64,000 nucleotides of DNA from a virus. The notes below the pieces were generated by a model. It was not told where the DNA came from and ran no database searches. It worked only from the letters and a program-made list of their open reading frames with translations. The DNA is taken from IMG/VR virus record IMGVR_UViG_3300012985_000006, positions 62,001 to 126,000 of that record; one strand, written 5' to 3'. This document shows, piece by piece, positions 33,117-41,463 of the stretch. The translations under genes were made by a program, and so were the position numbers. How positions within the stretch are numbered: position 1 is the first letter of the stretch; every line of letters begins with the position of its first letter.

Positions 33117-34330
33117 TCGTAGGAACCTTCTGGGGAAATAACCACTTCACCGTCAGCATTCAGGTTGAAGCGGTCGAAAGTACGGAAGAAGGCAGCCTCT
33201 TTGGGGCGAGTCTTACTCGCCGGTACGAGCGCCGTCCTAAGCTCGACAGCATACCCCTTCGCCGATTCAAACAGGCTGATGAAGTGATCCACATTGACGT
33301 TGAATTCGAACGACGGGATAGAATCCGACCCATCCTCAAGCTTCAGACTGTCGACCCCAACAGGAGCGCTGGTGATGTCGTCCGAGCCATCAATTGCCTT
33401 GAAGTGTAGGAATCCGTCCTTGTAGATCAGACGGATCTTATCCTGATCGGTCGACAAAACCGCTCGCATATGCTTGAGAGACTTGAGGATCAACTCCTTC
33501 GACACCATCAGGACCGACTTATCCTGGCTGGTGGCGTAGTACTGGAAACGGCTATGCTCCTTGACATGGCTGGCCCAACCGATCACAGCGCCCTCGGTGA
33601 GAGCCCCATTCTCGTCAGGGATCAACTCGATCAAGAAGTTGGAACCTTCGCCAAAGCGAACCTTGACCTCTGAACCACACTTACCCAGGAAGTTGTTGAG
33701 GTAGTTCAGATTTTCAATGTGGACCCCCAACCCCTTACCCTTCAGGGCTTCACAAGAGTAGTAGGCCGCACGGGTACCATCTGCACCAAACATGATACCG
33801 TCCCCCTTCTCCCACTCGGGACGGCTGGTATCGAAAATCTGGAGGGTGTTGAGATGTTCATCTGTCTTGACCGCCTCAGAGGGTGTGAAAGCAGCAATAC
33901 TCTTCAAAGCGTCTCGAAGGATGGCCGTGTGAAAGGTCCTCTCTTCTGTGGCCTCGCTGAACTTACGGACCAGAGTGGTGAAGTTGGTTGGATCGTAGGT
34001 CGACAGATCAACCTTGGCCCCACCTTCTGTCGTGTACTTGAGCCAATGGCGTTTCTCGTCCTGACCCGACTCCAGTTCGATCCAGCCAGCCACGTACTTC
34101 AAGGAGCCAATCTTGTCACTAGGGAAGGTGAAGCCGCCCTCCCCCTCAATCGATTCCACAGCCAGCTCAGAACGGATGTACCTCACACCATCGTGAGAAT
34201 GGACGTACACCTTACCACCGTTGGTGGCAATCAAGAAGGCGGTGTCGGCACTCCCGCGTAGTTTTGGCTTGACGATATTGGCAATCTCTAAGGCCTTGCT
34301 CAAGGCCTCTACTGTGGTTTTGATCTTCAT
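33077..34330 (-). CDS. Putative DNA sliding clamp (beta/DnaN-like)
   Basis: The product has 417 residues from ATG at 34330; no strong Shine-Dalgarno is visible. It begins MKIKTTVEALSKALEIANIV, and after a short gap LIATNGGKVYVHSHDGVRYI, the pattern of a bacterial beta-clamp first domain. Further strand-rich segments repeat the layout twice. A YECLVTRFMPSKQG end resembles the C-terminal clamp strand. Its size (417) is a little above the typical 366-400. It lies between Rad50 pieces and a coiled-coil gene. A DnaX, HolA and HolB set in the same genome makes a bacterial-type clamp logical. The homology is remote, so the call is tentative. Confidence 0.65.
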   Translation of the reverse strand: MKIKTTVEALSKALEIANIVKPKLRGSADTAFLIATNGGKVYVHSHDGVRYIRSELAVESIEGEGGFTFPSDKIGSLKYVAGWIELESGQDEKRHWLKYTTEGGAKVDLSTYDPTNFTTLVRKFSEATEERTFHTAILRDALKSIAAFTPSEAVKTDEHLNTLQIFDTSRPEWEKGDGIMFGADGTRAAYYSCEALKGKGLGVHIENLNYLNNFLGKCGSEVKVRFGEGSNFLIELIPDENGALTEGAVIGWASHVKEHSRFQYYATSQDKSVLMVSKELILKSLKHMRAVLSTDQDKIRLIYKDGFLHFKAIDGSDDITSAPVGVDSLKLEDGSDSIPSFEFNVNVDHFISLFESAKGYAVELRTALVPASKTRPKEAAFFRTFDRFNLNADGEVVISPEGSYECLVTRFMPSKQG

Positions 34331-34351
34331 TTTGGGGTGTGTCTTTCAGGG

Positions 34352-34627
34352 TCAGGTGGTACTGAAGGCTGCTAGAGCCTGTTCTACTTCGCAGAGCTTC
34401 TTGTCGAAATCTTCGATCATGGCCGTCACATCGGCCTGCAAACGATCACGGTCTTCCTTGAGGCGTTTTGGGTCATAGCCCGCTTCCTCTATTTCCCTCT
34501 TCAGAGACACCAACTCTTCCTTCTTGGCTTGAAGAAGACCGCTGAGAGTTGACTTTTTGGTGTTGGCGGCCTTGTACCGCTTGCTTAGTTCTTCGACTTT
34601 TTCGCTTATTTGCTCTAGTGAGTTCAT
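34352..34627 (-). CDS. Coiled-coil protein between Cas4-like nuclease and clamp
   Basis: The true start is the ATG at 34627, which shares ATGA with the stop of the nuclease gene. The 91-residue product (MNSLEQISEKVEELSKRYKA at its start) is almost one coiled coil, with a central SGLLQAKKEELVSLKREIEE. It could be a stand-alone adapter. Alternatively it may be the missing middle coil of the split Rad50, since it lies between the two halves. I cannot show which. There is no catalytic motif. Confidence 0.6.
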   Translation of the reverse strand: MNSLEQISEKVEELSKRYKAANTKKSTLSGLLQAKKEELVSLKREIEEAGYDPKRLKEDRDRLQADVTAMIEDFDKKLCEVEQALAAFSTT

Positions 34628-35529
34628 TTGTGTTTCCTCTTTTTCTGTTGAGCCTGAATATCCTGCTGTACCTTGAAACCCTTGGGGCAGATAGCTTCGA
34701 CAGCGTAAGGACAAAACCTGCAATTCTCAGGCTTTGGGTTCGGGGTGAAAGTCTCCCTAGCTTTGGAGAAGGGCGCCGTTGGTAGTACGACTCTCTCTTT
34801 TGCCTTGATCTCCTCGATCGTATCCTTGACCTGTGTGAAAAGAGACTTGATCTCCCCTTCCGAGGTACTGACCCAATCGATGCTCTCCACAGGCTCGTAG
34901 CGCCAGAACAAGAAGGCCAGCTTGTCTGGCAACTGTCCAGTCTGAAGCTGATACAACATAGCATACCACTGGAGTTGGCGAGGATCGACGTACTTGTCCC
35001 GATGTTTGGAACCTTTCCCGTCAACAATCAACAAATCGTTGTTGGGGGCGGTCCGCTGAATGATGAAGTCCGAACGTCCTCCCCAAATGTCCCCATTAGG
35101 AGCTTTGAAATCCAACTTGGTCTCGGCTTCCGCCCTGGGGCCTAACAGTCGGTGGTACCGGATGATGCGAAGACCTCTAGGGATCGCATCCCTAACATCT
35201 GCTATCAGCTCTTCCTTGTTGAGGTACATGCCATATTGATTCTGGTTGGGCCCGTCACCCTTCCACAACAACACGCCGCCCTTGGAGGTCTCTTTGGCAA
35301 TGCATTCGTTGATCTGAGACTCCACTCGGGAAAGCATTATTTTCTGCACCTCCGGCTGGCGCCAGAGCTGTTCCACGTAGAACTGCTCAAACAGCTGTCC
35401 CACCACAGAGCCGTAAATCGACCCTAGACGATCATCAGGACCCTCGACCGTGGTCTTGGCGATGTAGCCGTTCCAGTAGTCAAATGTGCAACTGTCGTAT
35501 TTCTTGAAACCACTATAGGATAGGTACAT
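34624..35529 (-). CDS. Cas4-like PD-(D/E)xK nuclease with Fe-S cysteines
   Basis: The product has 301 residues, ATG 35529. It has the RecB-family nuclease core: GGRSDFII with Asp154, LLIVDGKGSK with Asp170 and Lys172 (D-x-K), and QLQWYAMLY, the helix seen in Cas4/AddB. An N-terminal Cys14 and a C-terminal cluster Cys270, Cys273 and Cys281 (CRFCPYAVEAICPKG) match the four-Cys iron-sulfur cluster of Cas4 and AddB. It should be a metal-dependent exonuclease. It is linked by overlaps to SbcD and the coiled-coil gene, in a recombination cluster. No CRISPR array is in the window. Confidence 0.82.
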   Translation of the reverse strand: MYLSYSGFKKYDSCTFDYWNGYIAKTTVEGPDDRLGSIYGSVVGQLFEQFYVEQLWRQPEVQKIMLSRVESQINECIAKETSKGGVLLWKGDGPNQNQYGMYLNKEELIADVRDAIPRGLRIIRYHRLLGPRAEAETKLDFKAPNGDIWGGRSDFIIQRTAPNNDLLIVDGKGSKHRDKYVDPRQLQWYAMLYQLQTGQLPDKLAFLFWRYEPVESIDWVSTSEGEIKSLFTQVKDTIEEIKAKERVVLPTAPFSKARETFTPNPKPENCRFCPYAVEAICPKGFKVQQDIQAQQKKRKHK

Positions 35530-36506
35530 CAGGCTCTGGCCTTATCTAGGTAGAATTTGGCTCTGGTTATCACTTCAGGAGCAAAGGAGTCCAAAGCCTG
35601 TAAACTGCTATCGACATTCTGAGGTTGGCCCTCTTCATTGGCCGCAATCGCATCGTTCTCTAGTTGAATGACGAACTGGTCGATCGCCAGAGATTCCTTC
35701 TCCAGACGTTCTTTGCGCTCGACATCAAATACTTCCTCCGCAGGCAATACCGTCAGGGGAAGGGCTTTGACGCTGATTTGGCCTTGATCTACCTCTATCA
35801 AAGCTACTTTCGGCGTTCGTTCCAGGTTTTCTTTGACCAACGCCCCTCGGGAAACAGCCCCTTGATTGACGAAGTACCGTCCCTCTAGCTGAACGATTCC
35901 CTGGTCTCGATGCCAATGCCCAAAACACAGGACATCGAACCCACCCTCGACCAACATACTGTCGTAGCGGAACACCGGCTCCCCAAAGAAGTCTTCGACA
36001 TTTGGGGGAGGGTTCTCACCCGCCAAGGCATGGATGATCGCAATCATGGCGGTATCGCCAGGCTGCTTTCTGAAGGCTTGTATCTCCCTCAGGGTGCGTT
36101 CCGAGCTGTAGGGGAACCCTACCACTCTAACCTGCTCCAATCCGTCTATGAAGACCTCTTCTCGGAGCTCCTTGAACACCCCTGACTCGAACAGGACCCC
36201 CAACGGCTGTTTGAGGATGGTGGTCAGATTGTTACCTACAATGTCGTGATTGCCCTCTACGCAATAGACAGGACAATGGTAATCATTGTGGATCGACATC
36301 ACGTCTTTGACCAAAGCGTGAGAGTTCCGCAAAGGGTCCTTCACATGAAAGAAGTCCCCTCCGTCCAAGACTGCAATGGCCCCATGATCCTTGGCCATCT
36401 GGCCTATTTGGACCAGATTGCTTCGAATCTCGGCAGGGTAGTCCCCTTTCCAAGAGGCGGGGCCCTTGTCGGCAGCGTGAACATCCGTTCTAAAGATGAA
36501 CCTCAC
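35529..36506 (-). CDS. sbcD: SbcD/Mre11-type nuclease
   Basis: The product has 325 residues from a GTG at 36506, sharing GTGA with the upstream stop. All metallophosphoesterase motifs appear in order: TDVHAADK, VLDGGDFFH, EGNHDIVG, IIHALAG and CFGHWHRDQ. Mn-binding residues are intact. With Rad50/SbcC, such nucleases process DNA ends and hairpins in recombination-dependent replication. The C-terminal cap is short and helical. The gene is flanked by the Rad50 N-half upstream and a Cas4-like nuclease downstream, which fits one end-processing machine. Confidence 0.9.
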   Translation of the reverse strand: MRFIFRTDVHAADKGPASWKGDYPAEIRSNLVQIGQMAKDHGAIAVLDGGDFFHVKDPLRNSHALVKDVMSIHNDYHCPVYCVEGNHDIVGNNLTTILKQPLGVLFESGVFKELREEVFIDGLEQVRVVGFPYSSERTLREIQAFRKQPGDTAMIAIIHALAGENPPPNVEDFFGEPVFRYDSMLVEGGFDVLCFGHWHRDQGIVQLEGRYFVNQGAVSRGALVKENLERTPKVALIEVDQGQISVKALPLTVLPAEEVFDVERKERLEKESLAIDQFVIQLENDAIAANEEGQPQNVDSSLQALDSFAPEVITRAKFYLDKARA

Positions 36507-37741
36507 GAGGCCTCCTTGTGTAGGTGTTGCCCGCTAATTGGTTGTGTGCACGTCGGACAGACGCCCAAAGCTTCCAGATCCAGAACGATGCTTTCCTCAA
36601 GCTTGACGGCGGATGCCAAGTCCTTCTGGACGGACAGAAAGCTCGCTTCGGTGTTCAGCACTTTGCTGATGAAGGAATTTACCTTCCGTAAGGCGTTCAA
36701 CTTCGCTTCAAAGAGTGCGGGGTCTTCAGCGTTCGGCACAGCACCCCAACCAGCCCAACCATCCAGAGTAACCTCCAAGCCGTGCAGTCTGGCCTGCAAC
36801 GTCTTGATCTCCAACAGCTGCTGGTAGGTCTGCCTGATACGGGTGTCGTCAGGCAGCTCGATCTTGGAGATTCCGGTCAGGTTGCGTATTTTGGGAGCAA
36901 TCTCCGACACTCTAGAGTAGAAACCGTCCAAGTCCGAGTGCTTGTCAGAAGTCTCCCTCAATGCTTCGTGATCAGGCAGGGAGGGTGCAACTGCAGTCGT
37001 CAACGTACCGATTGCTTGGGTCAGGCTCACGGCCTTTGTCATGAAGGAGCTGAGACGTTCGATAGATTCCTGGGACTTCTTCACGTTAGCCAGACGCTCT
37101 CGTAGGCCATTAGCAGTAGAGACCACCCCATCTAGACCGATGTAGATGTCTCCAATCTTTTCCAGAGTCTCAACGTCTTGGGCACGCACCTTACGAGTGG
37201 CGACGTCTTCTTTTCGGTCTTTGACCGCCATCGCCATCGCGACATTGACCTTCTCCAATTGAGCCACGTCGCTCAGAACATCAGCCACCACCGTGCCGGC
37301 TTTGTTGAGCAGAAAGATTGGCTCGAACTGATCGGGGATCTGAATCAGTTCTTTACCTTCTCCTACCTTTACCTGATCGAACATACCGTCAAGGAACGGA
37401 GGGGTGCCGCGTTCCAGACCTTCGTAGATCTGAGAGGAGCTCCCTTGGACAACAATGTACCGGTTGACGGCATCACCCTTTTCCCAAGTCAATTCAAGAG
37501 CAGAGGTCTTGATGCGAACTCGGGAAAAGCATTTACATTTCTTGGTGCCACGGATCGCCCTATCGCAGGACGATCCGTGACGGACGAAGTCAGTTCCGAC
37601 GGCACCTGTGAGAGCCATTTGAACAGCCCTCACAAGCGCACTTTTCCCAATATTCGAACGACCCACGATGGCCGAGAATCGATCGATCGCCACAGACGTG
37701 TGACGAATAGATTGGAAATCGGTGACTTCTATTTCAATCAT
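36503..37741 (-). CDS. Rad50/SbcC N-terminal half ending at zinc hook
   Basis: The product has 412 residues, ATG 37741. It begins IEVTDFQSIRHTSVAIDRFS, with a Walker A GRSNIGKS at 27-34 and a Q-loop-like DQFEPIFLLNKAG near 137-149. A coiled coil covers about 150-385. The chain ends with LGVCPTCTQPISGQHL, in which Cys395-x2-Cys398 is the Rad50 zinc-hook motif. There is no Walker B or signature; these are on the gene at 32439-33116. Intact SbcC proteins carry all of these in one chain of about 1000 residues. The cut is at the hook apex. The gene lies between RecA and SbcD with four-base overlaps. Confidence 0.87.
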   Translation of the reverse strand: MIEIEVTDFQSIRHTSVAIDRFSAIVGRSNIGKSALVRAVQMALTGAVGTDFVRHGSSCDRAIRGTKKCKCFSRVRIKTSALELTWEKGDAVNRYIVVQGSSSQIYEGLERGTPPFLDGMFDQVKVGEGKELIQIPDQFEPIFLLNKAGTVVADVLSDVAQLEKVNVAMAMAVKDRKEDVATRKVRAQDVETLEKIGDIYIGLDGVVSTANGLRERLANVKKSQESIERLSSFMTKAVSLTQAIGTLTTAVAPSLPDHEALRETSDKHSDLDGFYSRVSEIAPKIRNLTGISKIELPDDTRIRQTYQQLLEIKTLQARLHGLEVTLDGWAGWGAVPNAEDPALFEAKLNALRKVNSFISKVLNTEASFLSVQKDLASAVKLEESIVLDLEALGVCPTCTQPISGQHLHKEAS

Positions 37742-39048
37742 TCGGCAGCTTCGTCGTCCTGACTGTCGTCAGAATCGCTTTCGATCACTTCTTCCACCAC
37801 AGGGGTGTCCGATACGGAGTCGTCGCTCAAGTCGTTCCCGCCCAGAGCGTCTTCCACAGTGCTGATCATCGACTCCTCATCAGAGATGTCGTCGACAGGC
37901 TCGTCATCCTTGACAGCTACCAAGACTTTGCGCTTGATTTCCTCAAAGATACCGTGGTTCTTGCACAGATAGTCGCGGAACTTCTCCTTGGAACGTTCCT
38001 CATGTTCTCCGTACGATAGAGTGGAACCGCTCTTCTTGATGATCCTATTGGCTACTCCAGACTCAATCAGGCTGTAGTAGTTGTCGATGCCTTGACCGTA
38101 CCTGATGAACAGGTCTGTGGTGTGGCCGGCCGTGCTATCGAGGCGGGTCTTGATGATTTTGGCTTGGGTGTGTTGACCGAAAGGTGAGCGCTTCTTCTTA
38201 CCAGTGTGACGGTCGGTCACCTCCTTCACCTCACTTCGAATCTTGGTGAATTGGATACGAAGGTGGGCAAAGTACTTGAAGGCTTTGCCGCCCGCCGTAT
38301 TGTGGTCACCAGATGCCTTGGCGGTCGTACTGATGACGGCACGATTCTGGTTGATGAACACGAGAGCGGTGCCCTTCGGATTCTTGGACACGTTGGGGTC
38401 GTTCAGCCACGTTGCAATCTTGGGCAGGACTTGGCTCAGAGCTCTTGCCTGAGCACCAATCCTCGCCGGATCGTCGAAGCCCTTTTCCAGCTCTTCTTTC
38501 GGAACCATCGCCGCCACCGAGTCAGCGACGATCAGGTCTACCTTGGCCTGGAGTCCGATCAGAATCATCTTCCAACCCTCTTCCATGGTGTCAGGTTGGA
38601 ACAACAGCAGCTTGTCGGGATCGAACGATACCCCGATTGAACGAGCGTACTTCTGTGAGAGGGCCTTTTCGAAGTCCAGGAACATCGCCAGGCCGCCCTG
38701 ACGTTGGACCTCTGCTACTGCTTCCAAAGCCGCAGTCGTCTTGCCTGAGGCTTCCGCCCCAAACAACTCAGTGTAGCAACGACGGGGGTATCCAGGGCAA
38801 ATGGGCGATTTCCCATCTTCCGCCATGGTGCCACCAATCAGGTGGTCGAGAAGGAACGATCCCGAACTCACGAACGGGCGACTCCCTCTGTCCTCGCCTA
38901 CTATTTTCTTGCCAGTAACTTTGAGTACGGCCGCTCTAGCAGCGGCGGCATTCTTTGCCGAGTCCTCGCTAGCCTTGGAGCTGGCTTTTGGCGTTACTTT
39001 AGTATCTTGACCTTCAGGACCTTCTGGTGGTTTCTTTCGAACAGCCAT
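37738..39048 (-). CDS. recA: RecA-family recombinase
   Basis: The product has 436 residues, ATG 39048, with AGAGGAA upstream, and overlaps the ruvC end by 55 bases. It has a Walker A GAEASGKTT, followed by FLDFEKALSQKYARSIGV and the Walker B strand LIVADSVAAMVP. L1/L2-like segments and a NQNRAVISTTAKASGDHNTA loop match RecA/UvsX DNA-binding parts. The basic N-terminus may aid DNA binding. The last 60 residues are highly acidic (VEEVIESDSDDSQDDEAAE), as in UvsX or RecA regulatory tails. It should promote strand invasion and recombination-dependent replication. It sits with RuvC, Rad50, SbcD and an SSB-like gene. Confidence 0.92.
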   Translation of the reverse strand: MAVRKKPPEGPEGQDTKVTPKASSKASEDSAKNAAAARAAVLKVTGKKIVGEDRGSRPFVSSGSFLLDHLIGGTMAEDGKSPICPGYPRRCYTELFGAEASGKTTAALEAVAEVQRQGGLAMFLDFEKALSQKYARSIGVSFDPDKLLLFQPDTMEEGWKMILIGLQAKVDLIVADSVAAMVPKEELEKGFDDPARIGAQARALSQVLPKIATWLNDPNVSKNPKGTALVFINQNRAVISTTAKASGDHNTAGGKAFKYFAHLRIQFTKIRSEVKEVTDRHTGKKKRSPFGQHTQAKIIKTRLDSTAGHTTDLFIRYGQGIDNYYSLIESGVANRIIKKSGSTLSYGEHEERSKEKFRDYLCKNHGIFEEIKRKVLVAVKDDEPVDDISDEESMISTVEDALGGNDLSDDSVSDTPVVEEVIESDSDDSQDDEAAE

Positions 39049-39713
39049 TTGATTAGTTCCTCTTCTTCAGGGGTGATTGGTATGTTGGAGAACCGGAAGA
39101 ACCTGTCGTCTTCTCGGAAGATCAGTCCTGCCTTGACTGTCCGACCCGCTTTCGCACCCTTTTGGTAGGTGTGCACTCTTGCGAATGAGTGCTTCTCTGA
39201 TGGGGTCAGATCTTCTTCTGTGATGATCTTGGATTCCAGCTTCCAGAAGCGGGCAGCTGACCTGGCCAGCAGGTATGCATCCGCTTCATTGTGGTTCCAC
39301 TTTTTGAATTGAGTGTCGGCTCTGGCAGCCTCCAGCATGTCCGACTTGTCCATTGTGCCGCGACGGACCTTTGGGTCCTGTTTGGCCAACATCTTTAGGG
39401 ACAAGGGATCGAAGTAGACTACATCCTTCCGACACAGATAAAGGGCTTCATTGACGTACAGGAATAGGCCGTACAACCCTTCTGAAAACGACTCACCAAA
39501 TGGCGGGGACTCTACCCCAACAGCTTCAATTGGGTATCGAAGTATCAGACTGATCAATTCATCCCGAATCGCCACGTAACGTTCTATGAACAGAGCGTTG
39601 GCGTCAGTGATGAACTGACCTTTGGCCAAGACTCGGCCGGGCCCCACAACATCAGAGTTATGAACTGCCCAGCCGAATCCGGTCAACGACGGGTCAAGAC
39701 CTAGAGTGATCAT
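38994..39713 (-). CDS. ruvC: RuvC-type Holliday junction resolvase
   Basis: The product has 239 residues. LGLDPSLTGFGWAV gives the first catalytic Asp, IEAVGVESPPFG the Glu, and NHNEADAYLLA the last acidic pair of the RuvC/RNase-H fold. An alternative would be a related RNase H-like nuclease. It would cut four-way junctions formed by the RecA-type protein encoded immediately downstream. A C-terminal extension of about 60 residues is not typical of bacterial RuvC. A GC-rich hairpin lies between its Shine-Dalgarno and ATG (39716-39730). The start ATG is at 39713. Confidence 0.88.
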   Translation of the reverse strand: MITLGLDPSLTGFGWAVHNSDVVGPGRVLAKGQFITDANALFIERYVAIRDELISLILRYPIEAVGVESPPFGESFSEGLYGLFLYVNEALYLCRKDVVYFDPLSLKMLAKQDPKVRRGTMDKSDMLEAARADTQFKKWNHNEADAYLLARSAARFWKLESKIITEEDLTPSEKHSFARVHTYQKGAKAGRTVKAGLIFREDDRFFRFSNIPITPEEEELIKWLFERNHQKVLKVKILK

Positions 39714-39715
39714 GC

Positions 39716-39730
39716 GGGGGTCGGACCCCC
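39716..39730 (-). promoter_or_regulatory. Hairpin between Shine-Dalgarno and ruvC start
   Basis: On the minus strand GGGGGT (39725-39730) and ACCCCC (39716-39721) form a six-pair stem around CCG, ending two bases before the ATG. AGGGAGG lies immediately upstream of it. The hairpin would either bring the site closer to the start or hide it. The stem is seen directly and the effect is inferred. Confidence 0.5.
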
Positions 39731-39737
39731 TCCCTGA

Positions 39738-40580
39738 TCAAACCTGATCCATCAAATTCCCGAAATCTCCGTCCATGGAGGTGTCGACGCCACCCCCATC
39801 AGAGATCCCGAGTTTGAGCTTCAGGTCGGCCGTGCTGAGTTCACGGAAGGGCACCAGTTTTTCGTAGATCGGGAAGGCCTTCTCCAGAACCCTGGATTGG
39901 ATCTTCTCGTTACGCCAAATGGCCTTGCCTGCCCCGTCAATATCGAAGTTCTGATACTCCGTATTGGTGCACTTCAGACTGAGGTCTTGCATGCAGATGT
40001 TGAGGTCATTCGACCGCAAGCTCTCTGCTACCTCATGTAGGCGACGAAACACCTTGTTGCTGAAGCGCCAGGGAACGACAGTCCAATTGGTGGCCAGTTG
40101 CTCCTTGATCGGCTCGCCTTCACGAGTGGTGGGGTAGACGATCAGGCAAGTGGTGAAGTAGGTCTTCACGTCGCCCAAGCTCTTCCACACCTGATCCGCC
40201 TCGGAACCGTCCTTACCCAGGCGAGAGACGACATAGCCGACTCCCTCCTTGTAGTGTGCCTCTATTTTCTTGAAGCGCACATTGGTGAGGTCCAGCTTGT
40301 CCGACTCGGTTAGTTGATCTACCGATTTGCCCAGCGCCTCTGCCTTTTTGGCAAATTGCGCTTGGACAGCAGCAACTATTTCTTCCTTCGTAGCGGCCGG
40401 ATTCTTCTTCTTGACTGCTCGAACGACGGCAGCTTCCAACGGATTGAAGTACACGAGGGAAACACGGTAGGTGCGCCCCTTCTCCCCTTTGAACCAATCT
40501 AGTTGATTCGAACGGGCGTGCTTCTTGTCTTCCGCACCAAGCCCCACATCGTCATCGTAGCTTTCGAGATCTATTTCCAT
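39738..40580 (-). CDS. Putative single-stranded DNA-binding protein
   Basis: The product has 280 residues, ATG 40580, with AGGAG eleven bases upstream. It starts with an acidic MEIDLESYDDDVGLGAEDKK, then WFKGEKGRTYRVSLVYF and a hydrophobic TYFTTCLIVYP strand, as in the OB fold of phage ssDNA-binding proteins. The end is a short acidic tail (VDTSMDGDFGNLMDQV), a common mark of SSB-type proteins that recruit partners. Its place just upstream of ruvC and recA suits T4 gp32-like roles. No strict SSB signature is visible, so this is a reasoned guess. Confidence 0.55.
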   Translation of the reverse strand: MEIDLESYDDDVGLGAEDKKHARSNQLDWFKGEKGRTYRVSLVYFNPLEAAVVRAVKKKNPAATKEEIVAAVQAQFAKKAEALGKSVDQLTESDKLDLTNVRFKKIEAHYKEGVGYVVSRLGKDGSEADQVWKSLGDVKTYFTTCLIVYPTTREGEPIKEQLATNWTVVPWRFSNKVFRRLHEVAESLRSNDLNICMQDLSLKCTNTEYQNFDIDGAGKAIWRNEKIQSRVLEKAFPIYEKLVPFRELSTADLKLKLGISDGGGVDTSMDGDFGNLMDQV

Positions 40581-40683
40581 AACGTTTCTTGCTCCTACTG
40601 CTGTTAGTAAGGGCCCGCACTACCTACAAATTAGATTGTTGGGTAGGAGTGTGAGCTCTATATTGGCTACTACACCGGTTGAT
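40581..40683. other. Intergenic spacer upstream of the SSB-like gene
   Basis: About 100 bases separate this gene from the next, unusually wide here. On the minus strand there is an A/T-rich CAATATAGAGC and an AGGAG. This would be a natural place for an internal promoter. I see no clear -35/-10 pair and no terminator. Confidence 0.3.
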
Positions 40684-41463
40684 TTAGAGATTATCGAAAA
40701 GGGACGAATAATCTTCGCCTTCAAGGAATTTGGCGATGGCTGCTTCGTCTGAGTTGGGCTCTGGATCAGCAGACACCACTACTGGTTGTGGCTTAGGAGT
40801 CGCGGTCTCCAACACTGGCTGAACGTCCTCTTCTTCATCAGTAGTCGCCTGTTCGTTGACCGCCGCTGAAGTTACCTCTAACAGGTTGGTCAACTCGTCA
40901 TCATCAATAGTGAACCCGTTAGGCATTGTGGAATGTGTCCCACCTTGAGGAGTTCTGTATTGTGACTTGCGCGAGGTTTCGGTCTCATCTCCGTAGAAAG
41001 AGCCAGTTCTGAGTTCCGCATCGATCAGGCCTTTCTGCATACGAATCGCACTTACGGTGTTCTCCAATTCTTTGTGTCGATGACGAACCGCCTTATCGAC
41101 GAACCCCAACTCTTTGACTTGGTTCTTCAGCTTGACGATCTTTGCACGCTCTTCTCGAAGAATCAGGTTGATCATAGCCCTACGATCCTCAATGTTGGGG
41201 AGTCGTGTCACCCTGGCATCATCTGCCAACAGGCTGTCCGAGCTGATCGAATAGGCCGCCTCAGCCGCATCAAGCTCGGTCTCGATGGCGGACTTTTGAC
41301 GATGCACCTCATGCACCATGAGACTGGTGGTGTTGAGCATCCCTCTGGTTTTGGAGATCAGATCCTGCAAGTAAGCTGGACCCATCGCCACGGGGTCTCT
41401 CGCCAGCTCAACCACTAGTGTGCCTAGTTGATCGTAAATCTCCTCGATACGTGCTTGTTTCAT
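40684..41463 (-). CDS. Hypothetical coiled-coil protein with acidic tail
   Basis: The start is ATG at 41463, four bases inside the end of the helicase gene (ATGA). The 259-residue product begins MKQARIEEIYDQLGTLVVEL. Coiled coil dominates to about residue 160, then a disordered acidic/proline-rich tail follows, ending AIAKFLEGEDYSSLFDNL. The acidic end could bind other replication proteins, as SSB tails do. No domain is recognised. Confidence 0.55.
   Translation of the reverse strand: MKQARIEEIYDQLGTLVVELARDPVAMGPAYLQDLISKTRGMLNTTSLMVHEVHRQKSAIETELDAAEAAYSISSDSLLADDARVTRLPNIEDRRAMINLILREERAKIVKLKNQVKELGFVDKAVRHRHKELENTVSAIRMQKGLIDAELRTGSFYGDETETSRKSQYRTPQGGTHSTMPNGFTIDDDELTNLLEVTSAAVNEQATTDEEEDVQPVLETATPKPQPVVVSADPEPNSDEAAIAKFLEGEDYSSLFDNL

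Noticed and set aside
34624-35529. CRISPR-Cas link suggested by a Cas4-like gene
   Set aside because: No direct-repeat/spacer array and no Cas1, Cas2 or effector gene is present. Cas4-like nucleases are common in phages without CRISPR.
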